Source: AC2028 sp002373595 (GTDB lineage Bacteria > Bacillota > Clostridia > Lachnospirales > Lachnospiraceae). Taken from it: a stretch of 64,000 nucleotides of DNA. The notes below the pieces were generated by a model, which was not told the origin of the DNA, did not search any database, and saw only the letters and a list, made by a program, of their open reading frames with translations. Below, piece by piece: positions 1 to 9,027 of this stretch; position 1 is the stretch's first letter; each line of letters starts with the position of its first letter. The stretch spans positions 1-64,000 of the forward strand of contig CAMOIX010000007.1 of NCBI GenBank assembly GCA_946616365.1, in the 5' to 3' direction. The translations under genes were made by a program, and so were the position numbers.

Positions 1-10
1 TTACCCGAAA

Positions 11-39
11 ATATTACCATATTTTGTATCAGATAGCAA
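11..39 (-). promoter_or_regulatory. weak candidate promoter at the left edge
   Basis: On the minus strand, TTGCTA (34-39) is separated by 17 bases from TAATAT (11-16), and TG-n precedes the -10 box. It lies just after the stop of the CorC gene and would drive a gene beyond the left edge. Only four of six bases match in each box, so this is weak. Confidence 0.22.
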
Positions 40-43
40 GTTA

Positions 44-1435
44 TCAGCGGTTCTCACCGGAATCTGAATTCCCATCCCCGGATGCGGCATCATCCGCGGA
101 TGATACAGCTGCTGCCCCCGCTTTATCATCGCTTTCCTTACCGTCTCCGTCCTCTTCATCCTCTGCCGCTTCATTGTCCTCAACGGGCTCAGGCAGGACG
201 ATCTCGACCTGCATGATACGGTTCTGATCCATCTCCTTTACGGTAAGTACCGTGCCGTTTTCAAGAGTGACGCTTGTACCGTCCGTCGGGAGACTGTCCA
301 GGTGCTCGATGATGATACCGCCGACCGAATCATACTCCTCACTGTGGAGGTCCGATCCGATGGCATCATTCAGATCATCCAGCGATATGGAGCCTTCCAC
401 GAGCCAGGTCCTCTCCCCGGTCTCCCGGATGAGTTCCTTCTCGTCCTCATCATATTCGTCCCTGATCTCACCGACTATCTCCTCGAGCAGATCCTCGAGA
501 GTGATCATTCCTTCGGTCTCACCGTACTCATTGAGGACAAAGGCTACATTTACGGTCTCCTGTCTCATCTCAACGAGCAGATCCGAAGTCTTTTTGAATT
601 CATGTGTATATACGGGCTTTCTGAGGATATCGCGCGCTCTGAAGGATTCCTGATCCTCGCAGAGTATGAAATCCTTCATATTAATGAGTCCGATGATATT
701 ATCCTTATCTCCGTCATATACGGGAAGTCTCGTGTACATGCACTCCCTGAATACGCCGAGGATCTCACTGTATCCCGCATCCGCATCGACCGTTACCATC
801 CTTACCTTTGGGATCATGATGTCCTTGGCGACGGCATCGGAGAACTCGAACACATTGTAGATCATCTCGCGCTCTTCGGTCTCTATGACTCCGTCCTCAT
901 GGCTGACATCGACATAGGTCTTGAGTTCACTCTCTGTCATCTGATCAAGCTTTTTGTCCGGATCGACGCCTATCAGTTTGAGGATGCCGCGGCTGAGTTT
1001 ATCTATGACAAAGATGAAAGGCGTCATCACGATCATAATAGCGCCTATGACACCGGAATATGCCAGCGAAAGCTTCTCCGCAGAGACATTCGCCCAGGTC
1101 TTGGGGACTACCTCTCCGAATACAAGGATCACAAAAGTAAGGATACCCGTCATCACTCCGATGGGAAGTCCGAAATAATTGGTCGTAAGAGTCGTAGCTA
1201 TGGCTGAAGCCGACAGATTAACGATATTATTGCAGATAAGGATGGCGCTGAGCATCTTGCTGCTCTTCTCGAGAATACGCCCTACGCGCGCAGCTCTTCT
1301 GTTGCCCTCGTCCTCCAGGGCTTTCATTTTAATCCTGTTGCATGTGGTAAATGCCGTCTCAGCAGACGAAAAAAATCCGGATAATACGATTAAGAATATT
1401 AGACTTGTGAGTTGTAAGGCACCAGGCGTGTCCAT
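44..1435 (-). CDS. CNNM/CorC-type membrane protein (hemolysin-related, divalent cation transport)
   Basis: A 463-residue member of the CNNM/CorC family, whose members move or sense Mg2+ and other divalent cations in the membrane. The N-terminal 190 residues are a DUF21 membrane domain with several hydrophobic helices and the family motif GFFSSAETAF near residue 20. A CBS pair follows at about 205-325 (motif RLPVYDGDKDNIIGL), then a CorC_HlyC domain at about 340-420 (GGIIIEHL). The last 45 residues are an acidic Asp/Glu/Ser/Ala tail of low complexity, not typical of the core family. The gene is divergent from nnr and shares a promoter region with it. The ATG at 1435 has only a distant GGGAG (16 bases), so the start is less sure than the family call. 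Older databases call these hemolysins; a cation role is more likely. Confidence 0.88.
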   Translation of the reverse strand: MDTPGALQLTSLIFLIVLSGFFSSAETAFTTCNRIKMKALEDEGNRRAARVGRILEKSSKMLSAILICNNIVNLSASAIATTLTTNYFGLPIGVMTGILTFVILVFGEVVPKTWANVSAEKLSLAYSGVIGAIMIVMTPFIFVIDKLSRGILKLIGVDPDKKLDQMTESELKTYVDVSHEDGVIETEEREMIYNVFEFSDAVAKDIMIPKVRMVTVDADAGYSEILGVFRECMYTRLPVYDGDKDNIIGLINMKDFILCEDQESFRARDILRKPVYTHEFKKTSDLLVEMRQETVNVAFVLNEYGETEGMITLEDLLEEIVGEIRDEYDEDEKELIRETGERTWLVEGSISLDDLNDAIGSDLHSEEYDSVGGIIIEHLDSLPTDGTSVTLENGTVLTVKEMDQNRIMQVEIVLPEPVEDNEAAEDEEDGDGKESDDKAGAAAVSSADDAASGDGNSDSGENR

Positions 1436-1496
1436 TGCCGCTAAAAAAATTCTCCCTTTTGCCCTAAAATCGGGCGATACATTAATTTCAGTTATG

Positions 1497-1505
1497 TGAT
1501 ATGAT
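1497..1505 (+). promoter_or_regulatory. extended -10 promoter of nnr
   Basis: TG-A-TATGAT at 1497-1505 is an extended -10 element with a TSS expected near 1512, 30 bases before the nnr start. No good -35 is visible at 17 bases, which is usual for extended -10 promoters. The box overlaps the -10 box of the opposing CorC promoter. Confidence 0.4.
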
Positions 1506-1529
1506 ATAGGAACGCAGTAAAAAAGTCAA
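1501..1529 (-). promoter_or_regulatory. promoter of the CorC gene
   Basis: On the minus strand TTGACT (1524-1529), a 17-base spacer and TATCAT (1501-1506) give five of six matches in each box. TSS is expected near 1494, leaving a leader of about 60 bases before the ATG at 1435. The -10 box is on the same bases as the nnr -10 box. Confidence 0.5.
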
Positions 1530-1541
1530 GGAGAGCGGTCC

Positions 1542-3143
1542 ATGGAGCGTATTCTGAGCGTTGAAGAAATGAGAAAAAGCGATGCGGCAACCATAGAAAG
1601 CGGTACTCCCGGAAGGGAGCTCATGCAGCGTGCCGCAGCCGGGATATACAGCGCTGTCTGCGATTCATTCCGGATCAAAGGCCCCGTCGCCATAGTCTGC
1701 GGAAGCGGGAACAATGCCGGCGACGGTTATGCTCTTGCGCTCATATTGAATGAAAAAGGGATTAAATGTACCCTCTTTCGCGTAACAGACAAGTTTTCCG
1801 ATGACGGAAAATTCTATTACGACAAATGTATCGCAGCATGTATCGAGGACAGACCGGTATCCATCGATGACCTCTCCTCATCATCCACAGCAGGAACCGG
1901 CGCTTTCTTATTTGACGGATATGCCATGATCATTGACTGTCTCCTCGGCACGGGATTTAAAGGAAATGTAAGATCACCCTACAAAGAGGCTATACGGACA
2001 ATAAATGCCGCAGCCAAGTCCGGTGCAAAAGTGGTAAGTGCCGATATTAACAGCGGTCTTAACGGCGATAACGGGATGGGCAGGGAAGGCTCAGTCGTCA
2101 TATCTGACCTTACCGTATCGATAGGATCGTACCAGCCCGGACATTTCCTCGGAATGGCCAAGGACTGTATGCGAAAGTGTGCAAATATCGATATCGGTAT
2201 AAATCCGGTCCCCGACTCCGGTATGATCACAGAGCTTTTTACCGACAGAGATATCCCGTCAGTCATACCGCAGCGCAAAAACCTTTCGAACAAATCAAAT
2301 AACGGCTATATCGTACTCATGGGGGGAAGCCCCAGATACGGCGGTGCGATAAGACTCGCCTACCTCGCTAATGCCGCTATGAGATCGGGGGCCGGTGTTG
2401 TAAAGGTATGTGTCCCCTCTTCTCTTCGTGCGGAAGTCTCGTCTCATATCCTCGAAAGCACTCTCTTTCCTTTCCCGGAGGATGAAAACGGTGAGATCGC
2501 ATTTGATCCCCATCTTACCGAAGAACTCCTGAAAGGCGTGAAAGCCGTCGCATTCGGAATGGGTATAGGACGCGGAAAAAATGCCGGAACATTACTAAGA
2601 TTCCTCCTCTCCGGATATACGGGCAGACTGATCATAGATGCAGACGGGCTGTTCCTTCTCTCCGAGATCATGAAGGAAGCGAAAGAACGCGATCCGTCAT
2701 CAGATCCTCTGTTTTCGTCTCCCGCTGATGTAGTCCTCACCCCTCACATCGGAGAGTTCTCGAGGCTTACGGGAAAGAGCGTGCAGGAGATCTTAAGCGA
2801 TCCGATCGGTCTTGCAGCCGGGTTTGCATCCGAAAACAATGTAACCGTCCTACTGAAAGGTCCTTCCACCGTAGTTGCGATACCTGACAAAAAGGGATCT
2901 GCCCACATATATCTTACGGATGCGGGCTGCCCCGGTATGGCTACAGCCGGCAGCGGAGATGTTCTCTCCGGCATCATAGCCGCCCTTGCAGGATATGTCC
3001 CTTCCGAGCTGTATCCCATCTGCGGAGCTCATATAGCGGGACGTGCCGGTGAACTGGCTCAAAAAAAATACGGGGCGGTCTCCATGGTTGCAAGCGATAC
3101 CATTGGATCCCTCCCCGATGTATTAAATGCTTTTTGCGGATGA
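1542..3143 (+). CDS. nnr: bifunctional NAD(P)H-hydrate epimerase / ADP-dependent dehydratase
   Basis: A 533-residue cytoplasmic repair enzyme that epimerises and dehydrates damaged NAD(P)H hydrates. The first 215 residues are the YjeF_N epimerase domain (CGSGNNAGDGYALA near residue 58; DCLLGTGFKG). Residues about 230-530 form the carbohydrate-kinase-like dehydratase domain, with GGSPRYGGAIRLA, DADGLFLL, the acceptor-substrate motif TPHIGEFSRLTG and the anion-hole motif AGSGDVLSGI. Length fits the fused bacterial form. The ATG at 1542 has AAGGAG 8 bases upstream. It is the only plus-strand gene in the first 17 kb and its stop abuts the stop of the convergent ABC exporter gene with no base between. 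Confidence 0.95.
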   Translation: MERILSVEEMRKSDAATIESGTPGRELMQRAAAGIYSAVCDSFRIKGPVAIVCGSGNNAGDGYALALILNEKGIKCTLFRVTDKFSDDGKFYYDKCIAACIEDRPVSIDDLSSSSTAGTGAFLFDGYAMIIDCLLGTGFKGNVRSPYKEAIRTINAAAKSGAKVVSADINSGLNGDNGMGREGSVVISDLTVSIGSYQPGHFLGMAKDCMRKCANIDIGINPVPDSGMITELFTDRDIPSVIPQRKNLSNKSNNGYIVLMGGSPRYGGAIRLAYLANAAMRSGAGVVKVCVPSSLRAEVSSHILESTLFPFPEDENGEIAFDPHLTEELLKGVKAVAFGMGIGRGKNAGTLLRFLLSGYTGRLIIDADGLFLLSEIMKEAKERDPSSDPLFSSPADVVLTPHIGEFSRLTGKSVQEILSDPIGLAAGFASENNVTVLLKGPSTVVAIPDKKGSAHIYLTDAGCPGMATAGSGDVLSGIIAALAGYVPSELYPICGAHIAGRAGELAQKKYGAVSMVASDTIGSLPDVLNAFCG

Positions 3144-4910
3144 TCAGCCCAGCTGAGCCTTGTACAGTTCGCTGTATAATTGTCCGTTAGCCAGAAGCGT
3201 CTTATGATCTCCCTGCTCTATGATATGTCCGTCCTTCATGACGAGGATAATGTCCGACTCTCGTATGGTGCTAAGTCGATGAGCAACCACAAAACTCGTC
3301 CTGCCCTCCATCATCCTGGCAAATGCTTTCTGGATACGCTGCTCGGTGCGTGTGTCGATAGAGCTTGTCGCCTCATCAAGTATCAGCATCGGCGGCAGGT
3401 TAAGCATGACTCTCGCTATGCACAGGAGCTGCTTCTGTCCCTGTGAAAGGCTTCCTCCGTCCTCACCTATATATGTATCATATCCTTCAGGAAGTCTCTT
3501 TATGAAGCTGTGCGCATGAGCTGCCTTTGCTGCCGCTATCACTTCTTCATCCGTAGCATCCGGCTTGCCGAGTTTTAGATTCTCCTTAACTGTACCGCTT
3601 CGCAGATATGTCTCCTGCAGCACCATTCCGTAATTCGTCCTCAGGCTCTTTCTCGTAATATCTCTGATGTCATTGCCATCCACAGATACGCTTCCGTTAT
3701 CAACATCATAGAATCTCATGAGGAGATTGATGATGGTGGACTTGCCCGCGCCTGTAGGTCCTACTATGGCAACTCTCTCCCCGGGCTTGGCGATGAGGTC
3801 AAGGTCATCGATCAGAGGTCTGTCCGGTGTATATGCAAATGCTACATCCTTAAGTTCGACATTTCCTTTAGGACTCTCGAGTTCTGTCGCATCAGCCTTA
3901 TCCGGCTCCTCCGGCTCCGCTTCCATCAGTTCAAATATCCTGCCTGCGCACACGATCGCATTCTGGAGTTCCGTAACGACTCCTGATATCTCGTTAAAGG
4001 GCTTCGTATACTGATTGGCATAGCTTAAGAATATCGAGAGCTGTCCGACGGTAATACCTCCCGATATAGCATATATTGCACCGAATATACCAACGCCCGC
4101 ATATACGCAGCTGTTTACAAATCTCGTACTCGGATTAACGAGCGAAGAGAAAAAGATGGCTTTGAGCGAAGCCTTGGAGAGTTTTGCATTTACATCCGCG
4201 AATTCACCTTTGACGGCATCCTGACGTCCGAACGCGGTGACTACTTTCTGATTGCCGACCATCTCCTCGATAAGCGCTGTCTGCGTTGCTCTGACCTTTG
4301 ACTGCTCGAGGAACATATCATGAGTCCTGTTGGCGACAAAGCGTGCAACCAGGAGTGACAACGGTGTGATACATACTACGACCAATGTGATATATACATT
4401 CGTAATGAGCATGAATCCAAGCGTGCAGAGGATCGTGAGGATACCCGTAAAGAGCTGTGTAAAGCCCATGAGGAGGCCGTCCGCAAAGGTATCGACATCC
4501 GTTACCATACGGCTTACCATGTCCCCCGTCTTGTGCGAATCGATATAGGAAAGAGGAAGCCTCTGTATCCTGTCCATGACATCTTTCCTGATATCCCTTA
4601 CCACACTGTATGTGATCTTGTTATTGCAGCTTGAGAGCACCCACTGGATAAACGCCGTGATCACCATAGCTGCTGCGATCTTGATGAGTATGAGGCCTAT
4701 CGCATTCATGTCGACAGCACCTTTTCCGGCCAGCATTATATCTATGGCATTACCGGAAAGGATCGGGATATAGAGAGTGAGCACGACCGTAAGTGCCGCG
4801 AGTATGACGGACAGTACGACCAGATGCATATATCTTCTGATATACCGAAGTATCTTCTTTATGATCACGGAGTTGTCCTTACCGCTCATCTTCTTAGAGG
4901 ATCCGCTCAT
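3144..4910 (-). CDS. heterodimeric ABC exporter, canonical-NBD chain
   Basis: A 588-residue ABC exporter half: six membrane helices in the first 320 residues and a C-terminal ATPase domain. Walker A GPTGAGKST is near residue 385, the Walker B segment LILDEATSS keeps the catalytic Glu, and the switch motif AHRLST keeps the His. The signature reads LSQGQ instead of LSGGQ. It starts at an ATGA overlap with the partner gene at 4907-6670. Because the partner has a degenerate Walker B and switch residue, the altered LSQGQ signature here would face that degenerate ATP site, as in known asymmetric heterodimeric exporters (BmrCD, TM287/288 type). Substrate is not predictable; multidrug, lipid or peptide export are all possible. 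Confidence 0.93.
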   Translation of the reverse strand: MSGSSKKMSGKDNSVIIKKILRYIRRYMHLVVLSVILAALTVVLTLYIPILSGNAIDIMLAGKGAVDMNAIGLILIKIAAAMVITAFIQWVLSSCNNKITYSVVRDIRKDVMDRIQRLPLSYIDSHKTGDMVSRMVTDVDTFADGLLMGFTQLFTGILTILCTLGFMLITNVYITLVVVCITPLSLLVARFVANRTHDMFLEQSKVRATQTALIEEMVGNQKVVTAFGRQDAVKGEFADVNAKLSKASLKAIFFSSLVNPSTRFVNSCVYAGVGIFGAIYAISGGITVGQLSIFLSYANQYTKPFNEISGVVTELQNAIVCAGRIFELMEAEPEEPDKADATELESPKGNVELKDVAFAYTPDRPLIDDLDLIAKPGERVAIVGPTGAGKSTIINLLMRFYDVDNGSVSVDGNDIRDITRKSLRTNYGMVLQETYLRSGTVKENLKLGKPDATDEEVIAAAKAAHAHSFIKRLPEGYDTYIGEDGGSLSQGQKQLLCIARVMLNLPPMLILDEATSSIDTRTEQRIQKAFARMMEGRTSFVVAHRLSTIRESDIILVMKDGHIIEQGDHKTLLANGQLYSELYKAQLG

Positions 4911-6670
4911 ACTGCCTCCTCTCCGGAAGATCTCTCAAACTGAGTCTCGTAGATCTCCCTGTATACGTCGCAGGTCTTAAGCAATTCTTCATTTGTTCCG
5001 ACACCGACGACCTCTCCGTCATCGAGTACTATGATCCTGTCGGCATATATGAGTGACGACGCTCTCTGTGACACGATGAATTTGGTCGTATCTTTCATAC
5101 CCGCAAGAGCATCCCTCAGATTCTTCTCCGTGATGTAATCAAGCGCGGATGCCGAATCATCAAGTATGAGTATCTCAGGATCCGCAGCTACCGCTCTCGC
5201 AATAGTAAGTCTCTGGCGCTGTCCGCCCGAGAAGTTGCGTCCGCCCTGCTCCACATGTTCATCAAGACCTCCGGCTTTGCCCTTCACGATCTCGTCCGCC
5301 TGCGCGATCTTAAGAGCAGACCAGAGTCTCTCATCATCAGCATCGGGATTACCCCACTTCAGATTATCCCTGATGCTCCCCGTAAAGAGGACGGCCTTCT
5401 GAGGAACTATGCTTATCCGTTTCCTCAATTCCTCATCCGTATATGAATCGATATTTTTTCCGTCTATGAAAACTGCACCTTCCGTGGCACGGTAGAATCC
5501 TGCCGCGAGAGAAACAAGGGATGTCTTTCCGGATCCGGTTCCTCCGATGATGCCGACCGTCTCACCCTTTTTTGCAGCGAAAGAGACTCCTCTGATCGCG
5601 CTGTCTCCCGCGCCCATATAGGTAAGTCCGACTTCTTCAAATCTGATAAATGCATCATCGCCCGGTGCTGTCACGCTGACGTCTGCTTCAGCATTTGCTG
5701 ATGCGGCGGTCTTATCGATATCGGGATGGGTATCCGTCTCAAGCACGGCCTCGATCCTCTTCGCACATGCGACACCCTTTGAGAAAAGGACAAAGAGATT
5801 GGCAAGCTTTAAAAGCTCTACCAGGATCTGGCTCATATAGTTGAGAAGTGCGACAACCTGTCCCTGCGATAGTTCACCGATATTCACCTTTACGGCGCCG
5901 GTATATATCAGATACATGATTGCGGTGTTTACTATCACATAAGTAACAGGATTGGTAATAGCGCTGATCCTTGCGGCAGATGTCTGCGTCCCGGCAAGCG
6001 TATCATTCTCCAGTCCGAAAGCTTCTCTCTCGAGATCTTCTCTGGCAAAAGCCCTTATGACCCTGGCTCCCGAGAGATTCTCTCTCGTAAGTGAAAGGAC
6101 CTTATCAAGTTTCTCCTGTGCTCTCTTATAAACAGGCATGGACCCTGCGGTCACACCGTATACAACGATCGCAAGTGCCGGAATCGCGACAGTGAATATG
6201 AGCGCTGATTTAACATCTATCGTGAATGCCATTATCATCGCTCCGAATACTATGACAGGTGATCTGAGGAAAAGTCTCAGTACCATATTTACGGTGTTCT
6301 GAACCTGTGCGATATCACTCGTCATGCGGGTGATGAGCGTGGATGTGCCGGTCTTGTCGATCGCACTGTGGTCCAGATCCATTATATGATCGAACATCGC
6401 CTGCCTGAGCGCGGTACACGACCCGACAGCCGCCTTTGCAGCAAAGAATTGTGCGGTTATCGATACGGTAAGTCCTATCGCTGCGAGGAGGACAAGCACT
6501 CCTCCCATCTTGAGGATATAGCTCTTATCTCCCTGCGCTATTCCCACATCAATGATCTTTACCATTACGAGAGGGACAAAGAGTTCAAATGTCGCTTCGA
6601 GCAGCTTAAAGAGAGGTGCGAGCACCGACTCTTTTTTGTATGCATTCATGTAATACAATACTTTTTTCAA
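4907..6670 (-). CDS. heterodimeric ABC exporter, degenerate-NBD chain
   Basis: A 587-residue ABC exporter half with a six-helix membrane domain (about residues 15-310) and an ATPase domain from about 350. Walker A GGTGSGKTS and signature FSGGQ are intact, but the Walker B segment reads LILDDSASALD, with Asp in place of the catalytic Glu, and the switch region reads VSQRASS, with Gln in place of His. These are the two classic changes of the non-hydrolysing site in heterodimeric exporters. The start is TTG at 6670, in a TTGA overlap with the phosphopantetheinyl transferase stop, with AAGGA 7 bases upstream. It is the first of the two exporter genes and lies at the end of the hisS-aspS operon. 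Confidence 0.93.
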   Translation of the reverse strand: MKKVLYYMNAYKKESVLAPLFKLLEATFELFVPLVMVKIIDVGIAQGDKSYILKMGGVLVLLAAIGLTVSITAQFFAAKAAVGSCTALRQAMFDHIMDLDHSAIDKTGTSTLITRMTSDIAQVQNTVNMVLRLFLRSPVIVFGAMIMAFTIDVKSALIFTVAIPALAIVVYGVTAGSMPVYKRAQEKLDKVLSLTRENLSGARVIRAFAREDLEREAFGLENDTLAGTQTSAARISAITNPVTYVIVNTAIMYLIYTGAVKVNIGELSQGQVVALLNYMSQILVELLKLANLFVLFSKGVACAKRIEAVLETDTHPDIDKTAASANAEADVSVTAPGDDAFIRFEEVGLTYMGAGDSAIRGVSFAAKKGETVGIIGGTGSGKTSLVSLAAGFYRATEGAVFIDGKNIDSYTDEELRKRISIVPQKAVLFTGSIRDNLKWGNPDADDERLWSALKIAQADEIVKGKAGGLDEHVEQGGRNFSGGQRQRLTIARAVAADPEILILDDSASALDYITEKNLRDALAGMKDTTKFIVSQRASSLIYADRIIVLDDGEVVGVGTNEELLKTCDVYREIYETQFERSSGEEAV

Positions 6671-7197
6671 TTTGCTTTCCTTTCGCAGACAGTGATCATG
6701 TACCCTTCCGGAGCAGGTTCTTCCGTGAATACAAATCCGTCAAAAAGCTTCTTCTCAGTATCTCTCATATCTTCAGCGATCACGGGATTGACTCCTGCCC
6801 CAAGACACTTTCCGTAGCTTTCCTTGCGGGTCCAGAGCCTGAAGAAATACTCATTTGCCGCCTCTGCAGATACCTCTTCTGCAATCCTTTCGATCTCCTC
6901 AGCTTCCTCTTTCGAGAAAAATCTCCTGGCAGTCTTTAAGGATCTCTCGAAATTATCGCCTACTTCCTGTATATCGATACCGACTTCTACGTCACTTACA
7001 ACCACGACAAGATAATCTCCGGAATGAGAGATATTAAAATAGGGAAGCCCCTTATCCTCAAAATACGGCTTCCCCTTTTCGTTTCTTACGATCACGGGGA
7101 GTTCGGAAAGCCCGAACTCCTCGTGTACTGCTCTTTTAAGAATATTTCTTTCGAGTTCCTTTTTTTCTTCTTTTATCTCACTGAGATATATCTTCAC
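6667..7197 (-). CDS. 4'-phosphopantetheinyl transferase, Sfp superfamily
   Basis: A 176-residue enzyme that transfers 4'-phosphopantetheine from CoA to a serine of carrier proteins. The Mg2+-binding motif VGIDIQEV is near residue 72 and the second signature FFRLWTRKESYGKCLG near residue 118; both key acidic residues and the Lys are present. It is shorter than Sfp (about 220 residues), lacking much of the C-terminal part, but similar short forms are common in Clostridia. It starts at GTG in a GTGA overlap with aspS and its stop overlaps the exporter start. No polyketide or peptide synthetase gene is in the window, so the carrier protein may be the fatty-acid ACP or lie elsewhere. Confidence 0.88.
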   Translation of the reverse strand: MKIYLSEIKEEKKELERNILKRAVHEEFGLSELPVIVRNEKGKPYFEDKGLPYFNISHSGDYLVVVVSDVEVGIDIQEVGDNFERSLKTARRFFSKEEAEEIERIAEEVSAEAANEYFFRLWTRKESYGKCLGAGVNPVIAEDMRDTEKKLFDGFVFTEEPAPEGYMITVCERKAN

Positions 7198-8993
7198 TCT
7201 TCGACGTCTTCTTCCTTTGCGGTGACTGCGATATGCAGCTCGTCGAGCTGAGCCTGCGTTACCTCTCCGGGTGCTCCCATCATGACATCGGCCGCATTCT
7301 TGTTCATAGGGAATGCGATGACCTCACGGATCGAATCCTCTCCCGCGAGGAGCATTACCATACGATCCACACCGGGAGCGATACCTGCGTGAGGCGGAGC
7401 TCCGTAGGTAAATGCATTATACATAGCGGGGAACTTAGCCTTAACATCATCCTCACCGAGTCTTACCATCTCAAACGCTTTAATCATGATCTCGGGATCA
7501 TGGTTTCTGACTGCTCCGGAGGAAAGCTCTACACCGTTGCAGACAAGGTCATACTGATCTGCCATGATATCCAGAGGATCTATCTCACCTCTCTCTGCCT
7601 TCTCGAGGACCTCAAGTCCGCCTGTCGGCATGGAGAACGGGTTGTGGCAGAATTCCAGCTCTCCGGACTCGTCTCCGATCTCATACATCGGGAAATCAAC
7701 GATCCAGCAGAATTCATATTTCTCTTTATCCATATGTCCGGGGATGAGCGCACCGAAAGTCTTAACGAGTGCACCCGCACATTTCTGAGCATTACCGAGA
7801 GTGCCTGCAGAGAGAAGAACGAGATCTCCTGCCTTAAGCGAAAGCTTGCTCATTACGGCATCCTTGATGGGAGTGACAAACTTGGAGATACCGCCTGCGA
7901 TCTCTCCGTCATCTCCTACCTTGAACCAGTATCCCTTCCGGGCCGTGATAACCTCTACATCAGCGAGCCCTTTCTCGATCACTTTTCTGCTCTCCTTGCA
8001 GTCTGAAACGACTATTGCCTTGACGACATTTCCCTTGAAGGGATCGAATCCGCAGTCAGAAAGGAGCTCGGTCACATCGGTAACGGTAAGGTCGATGCGG
8101 AGGTCGGGCTTATCGCTTCCGTACTTCTCCATCGCCTCTCTGAAAGGAATGCGTGCAAAAGGTGCCGCACTCGCGGTATTGTATTTTCCGTACTTTGCAA
8201 ATATGGGAGGAAGCACTCTCTCGAGGACTTCAAATACATCCTCCTTGGAAGCGAATGCCATCTCCATATCCATCTGATAGAACTCTCCGGGGCTTCTGTC
8301 TCCTCTTGCATCCTCATCTCTGAAGCAGGGTGCGATCTGGAAATATCTGTCAAAGCCCGAAGTCATAAGGAGCTGTTTGAACTGCTGAGGCGCCTGAGGA
8401 AGTGCATAAAACTTACCGGGATGCTTTCTTGCAGGTACGAGATAGTCTCTTGCGCCCTCGGGTGAAGAAGCGGTAAGTATAGGCGTCGTTATCTCGAGGA
8501 ATCCCTCCCCGGTCATCGCCTGACGAAGCGCTGCGACAACATTGCATCTCATGATGATATTTCTCTTAACTTCGGGATTGCGAAGGTCAAGATATCTGTA
8601 CTTAAGACGCTGCTGCTCATCAGCCTCACGGCTTCTGTTTATCTCAAAGGGAAGCTCTGAGTGGATGTTCTTTCCGAGTACGGTAACGCTCTCGGGTACA
8701 ACCTCTATCTCTCCCGTTTCGATCCTGGTATTCTTGTTACTTCTCTCTCTGACCTCACCGACTATGCGGATGGTGGACTCCTTAGTGATGTCCTTGAACG
8801 CCTTGACCATCTCATCGGACTCGGCTACGAGCTGTGTCGTTCCGTAGAAATCACGAAGGATGATAAACGAAAGACCTGCGCCCACTTCGCGCATGTTCTC
8901 CATCCATCCTACGAGAGTGACCTTCTTGCCCGCATCGGCAAGTCTTAACTCTCCGCAGTTATGTGTTCTTGATTGTGTCATTTTTTCAGCCAT
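7194..8993 (-). CDS. aspS: aspartyl-tRNA synthetase
   Basis: A 599-residue class II synthetase charging tRNA-Asp in the cytoplasm. An N-terminal OB fold (about 10-110, VTLVGWMENMREVG), class II motif 2 (FRDEDARGDRSPGEFYQMDMEM near 220), a GAD insertion domain (about 290-420) and motif 3 (APGVDRMVMLL near 535) are all visible. Length fits the bacterial type. The ATG at 8993 has GAGG 8 bases upstream. It lies 34 bases after hisS, an arrangement seen in many Firmicutes, and is followed with 4-base overlaps by the phosphopantetheinyl transferase and the exporter genes. Whether the enzyme is discriminating or also charges tRNA-Asn cannot be judged here. Confidence 0.98.
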   Translation of the reverse strand: MAEKMTQSRTHNCGELRLADAGKKVTLVGWMENMREVGAGLSFIILRDFYGTTQLVAESDEMVKAFKDITKESTIRIVGEVRERSNKNTRIETGEIEVVPESVTVLGKNIHSELPFEINRSREADEQQRLKYRYLDLRNPEVKRNIIMRCNVVAALRQAMTGEGFLEITTPILTASSPEGARDYLVPARKHPGKFYALPQAPQQFKQLLMTSGFDRYFQIAPCFRDEDARGDRSPGEFYQMDMEMAFASKEDVFEVLERVLPPIFAKYGKYNTASAAPFARIPFREAMEKYGSDKPDLRIDLTVTDVTELLSDCGFDPFKGNVVKAIVVSDCKESRKVIEKGLADVEVITARKGYWFKVGDDGEIAGGISKFVTPIKDAVMSKLSLKAGDLVLLSAGTLGNAQKCAGALVKTFGALIPGHMDKEKYEFCWIVDFPMYEIGDESGELEFCHNPFSMPTGGLEVLEKAERGEIDPLDIMADQYDLVCNGVELSSGAVRNHDPEIMIKAFEMVRLGEDDVKAKFPAMYNAFTYGAPPHAGIAPGVDRMVMLLAGEDSIREVIAFPMNKNAADVMMGAPGEVTQAQLDELHIAVTAKEEDVEE

Positions 8994-9027
8994 TTTTATA
9001 TCCTCTGCATTCCCGAAGCGTCTGAAA

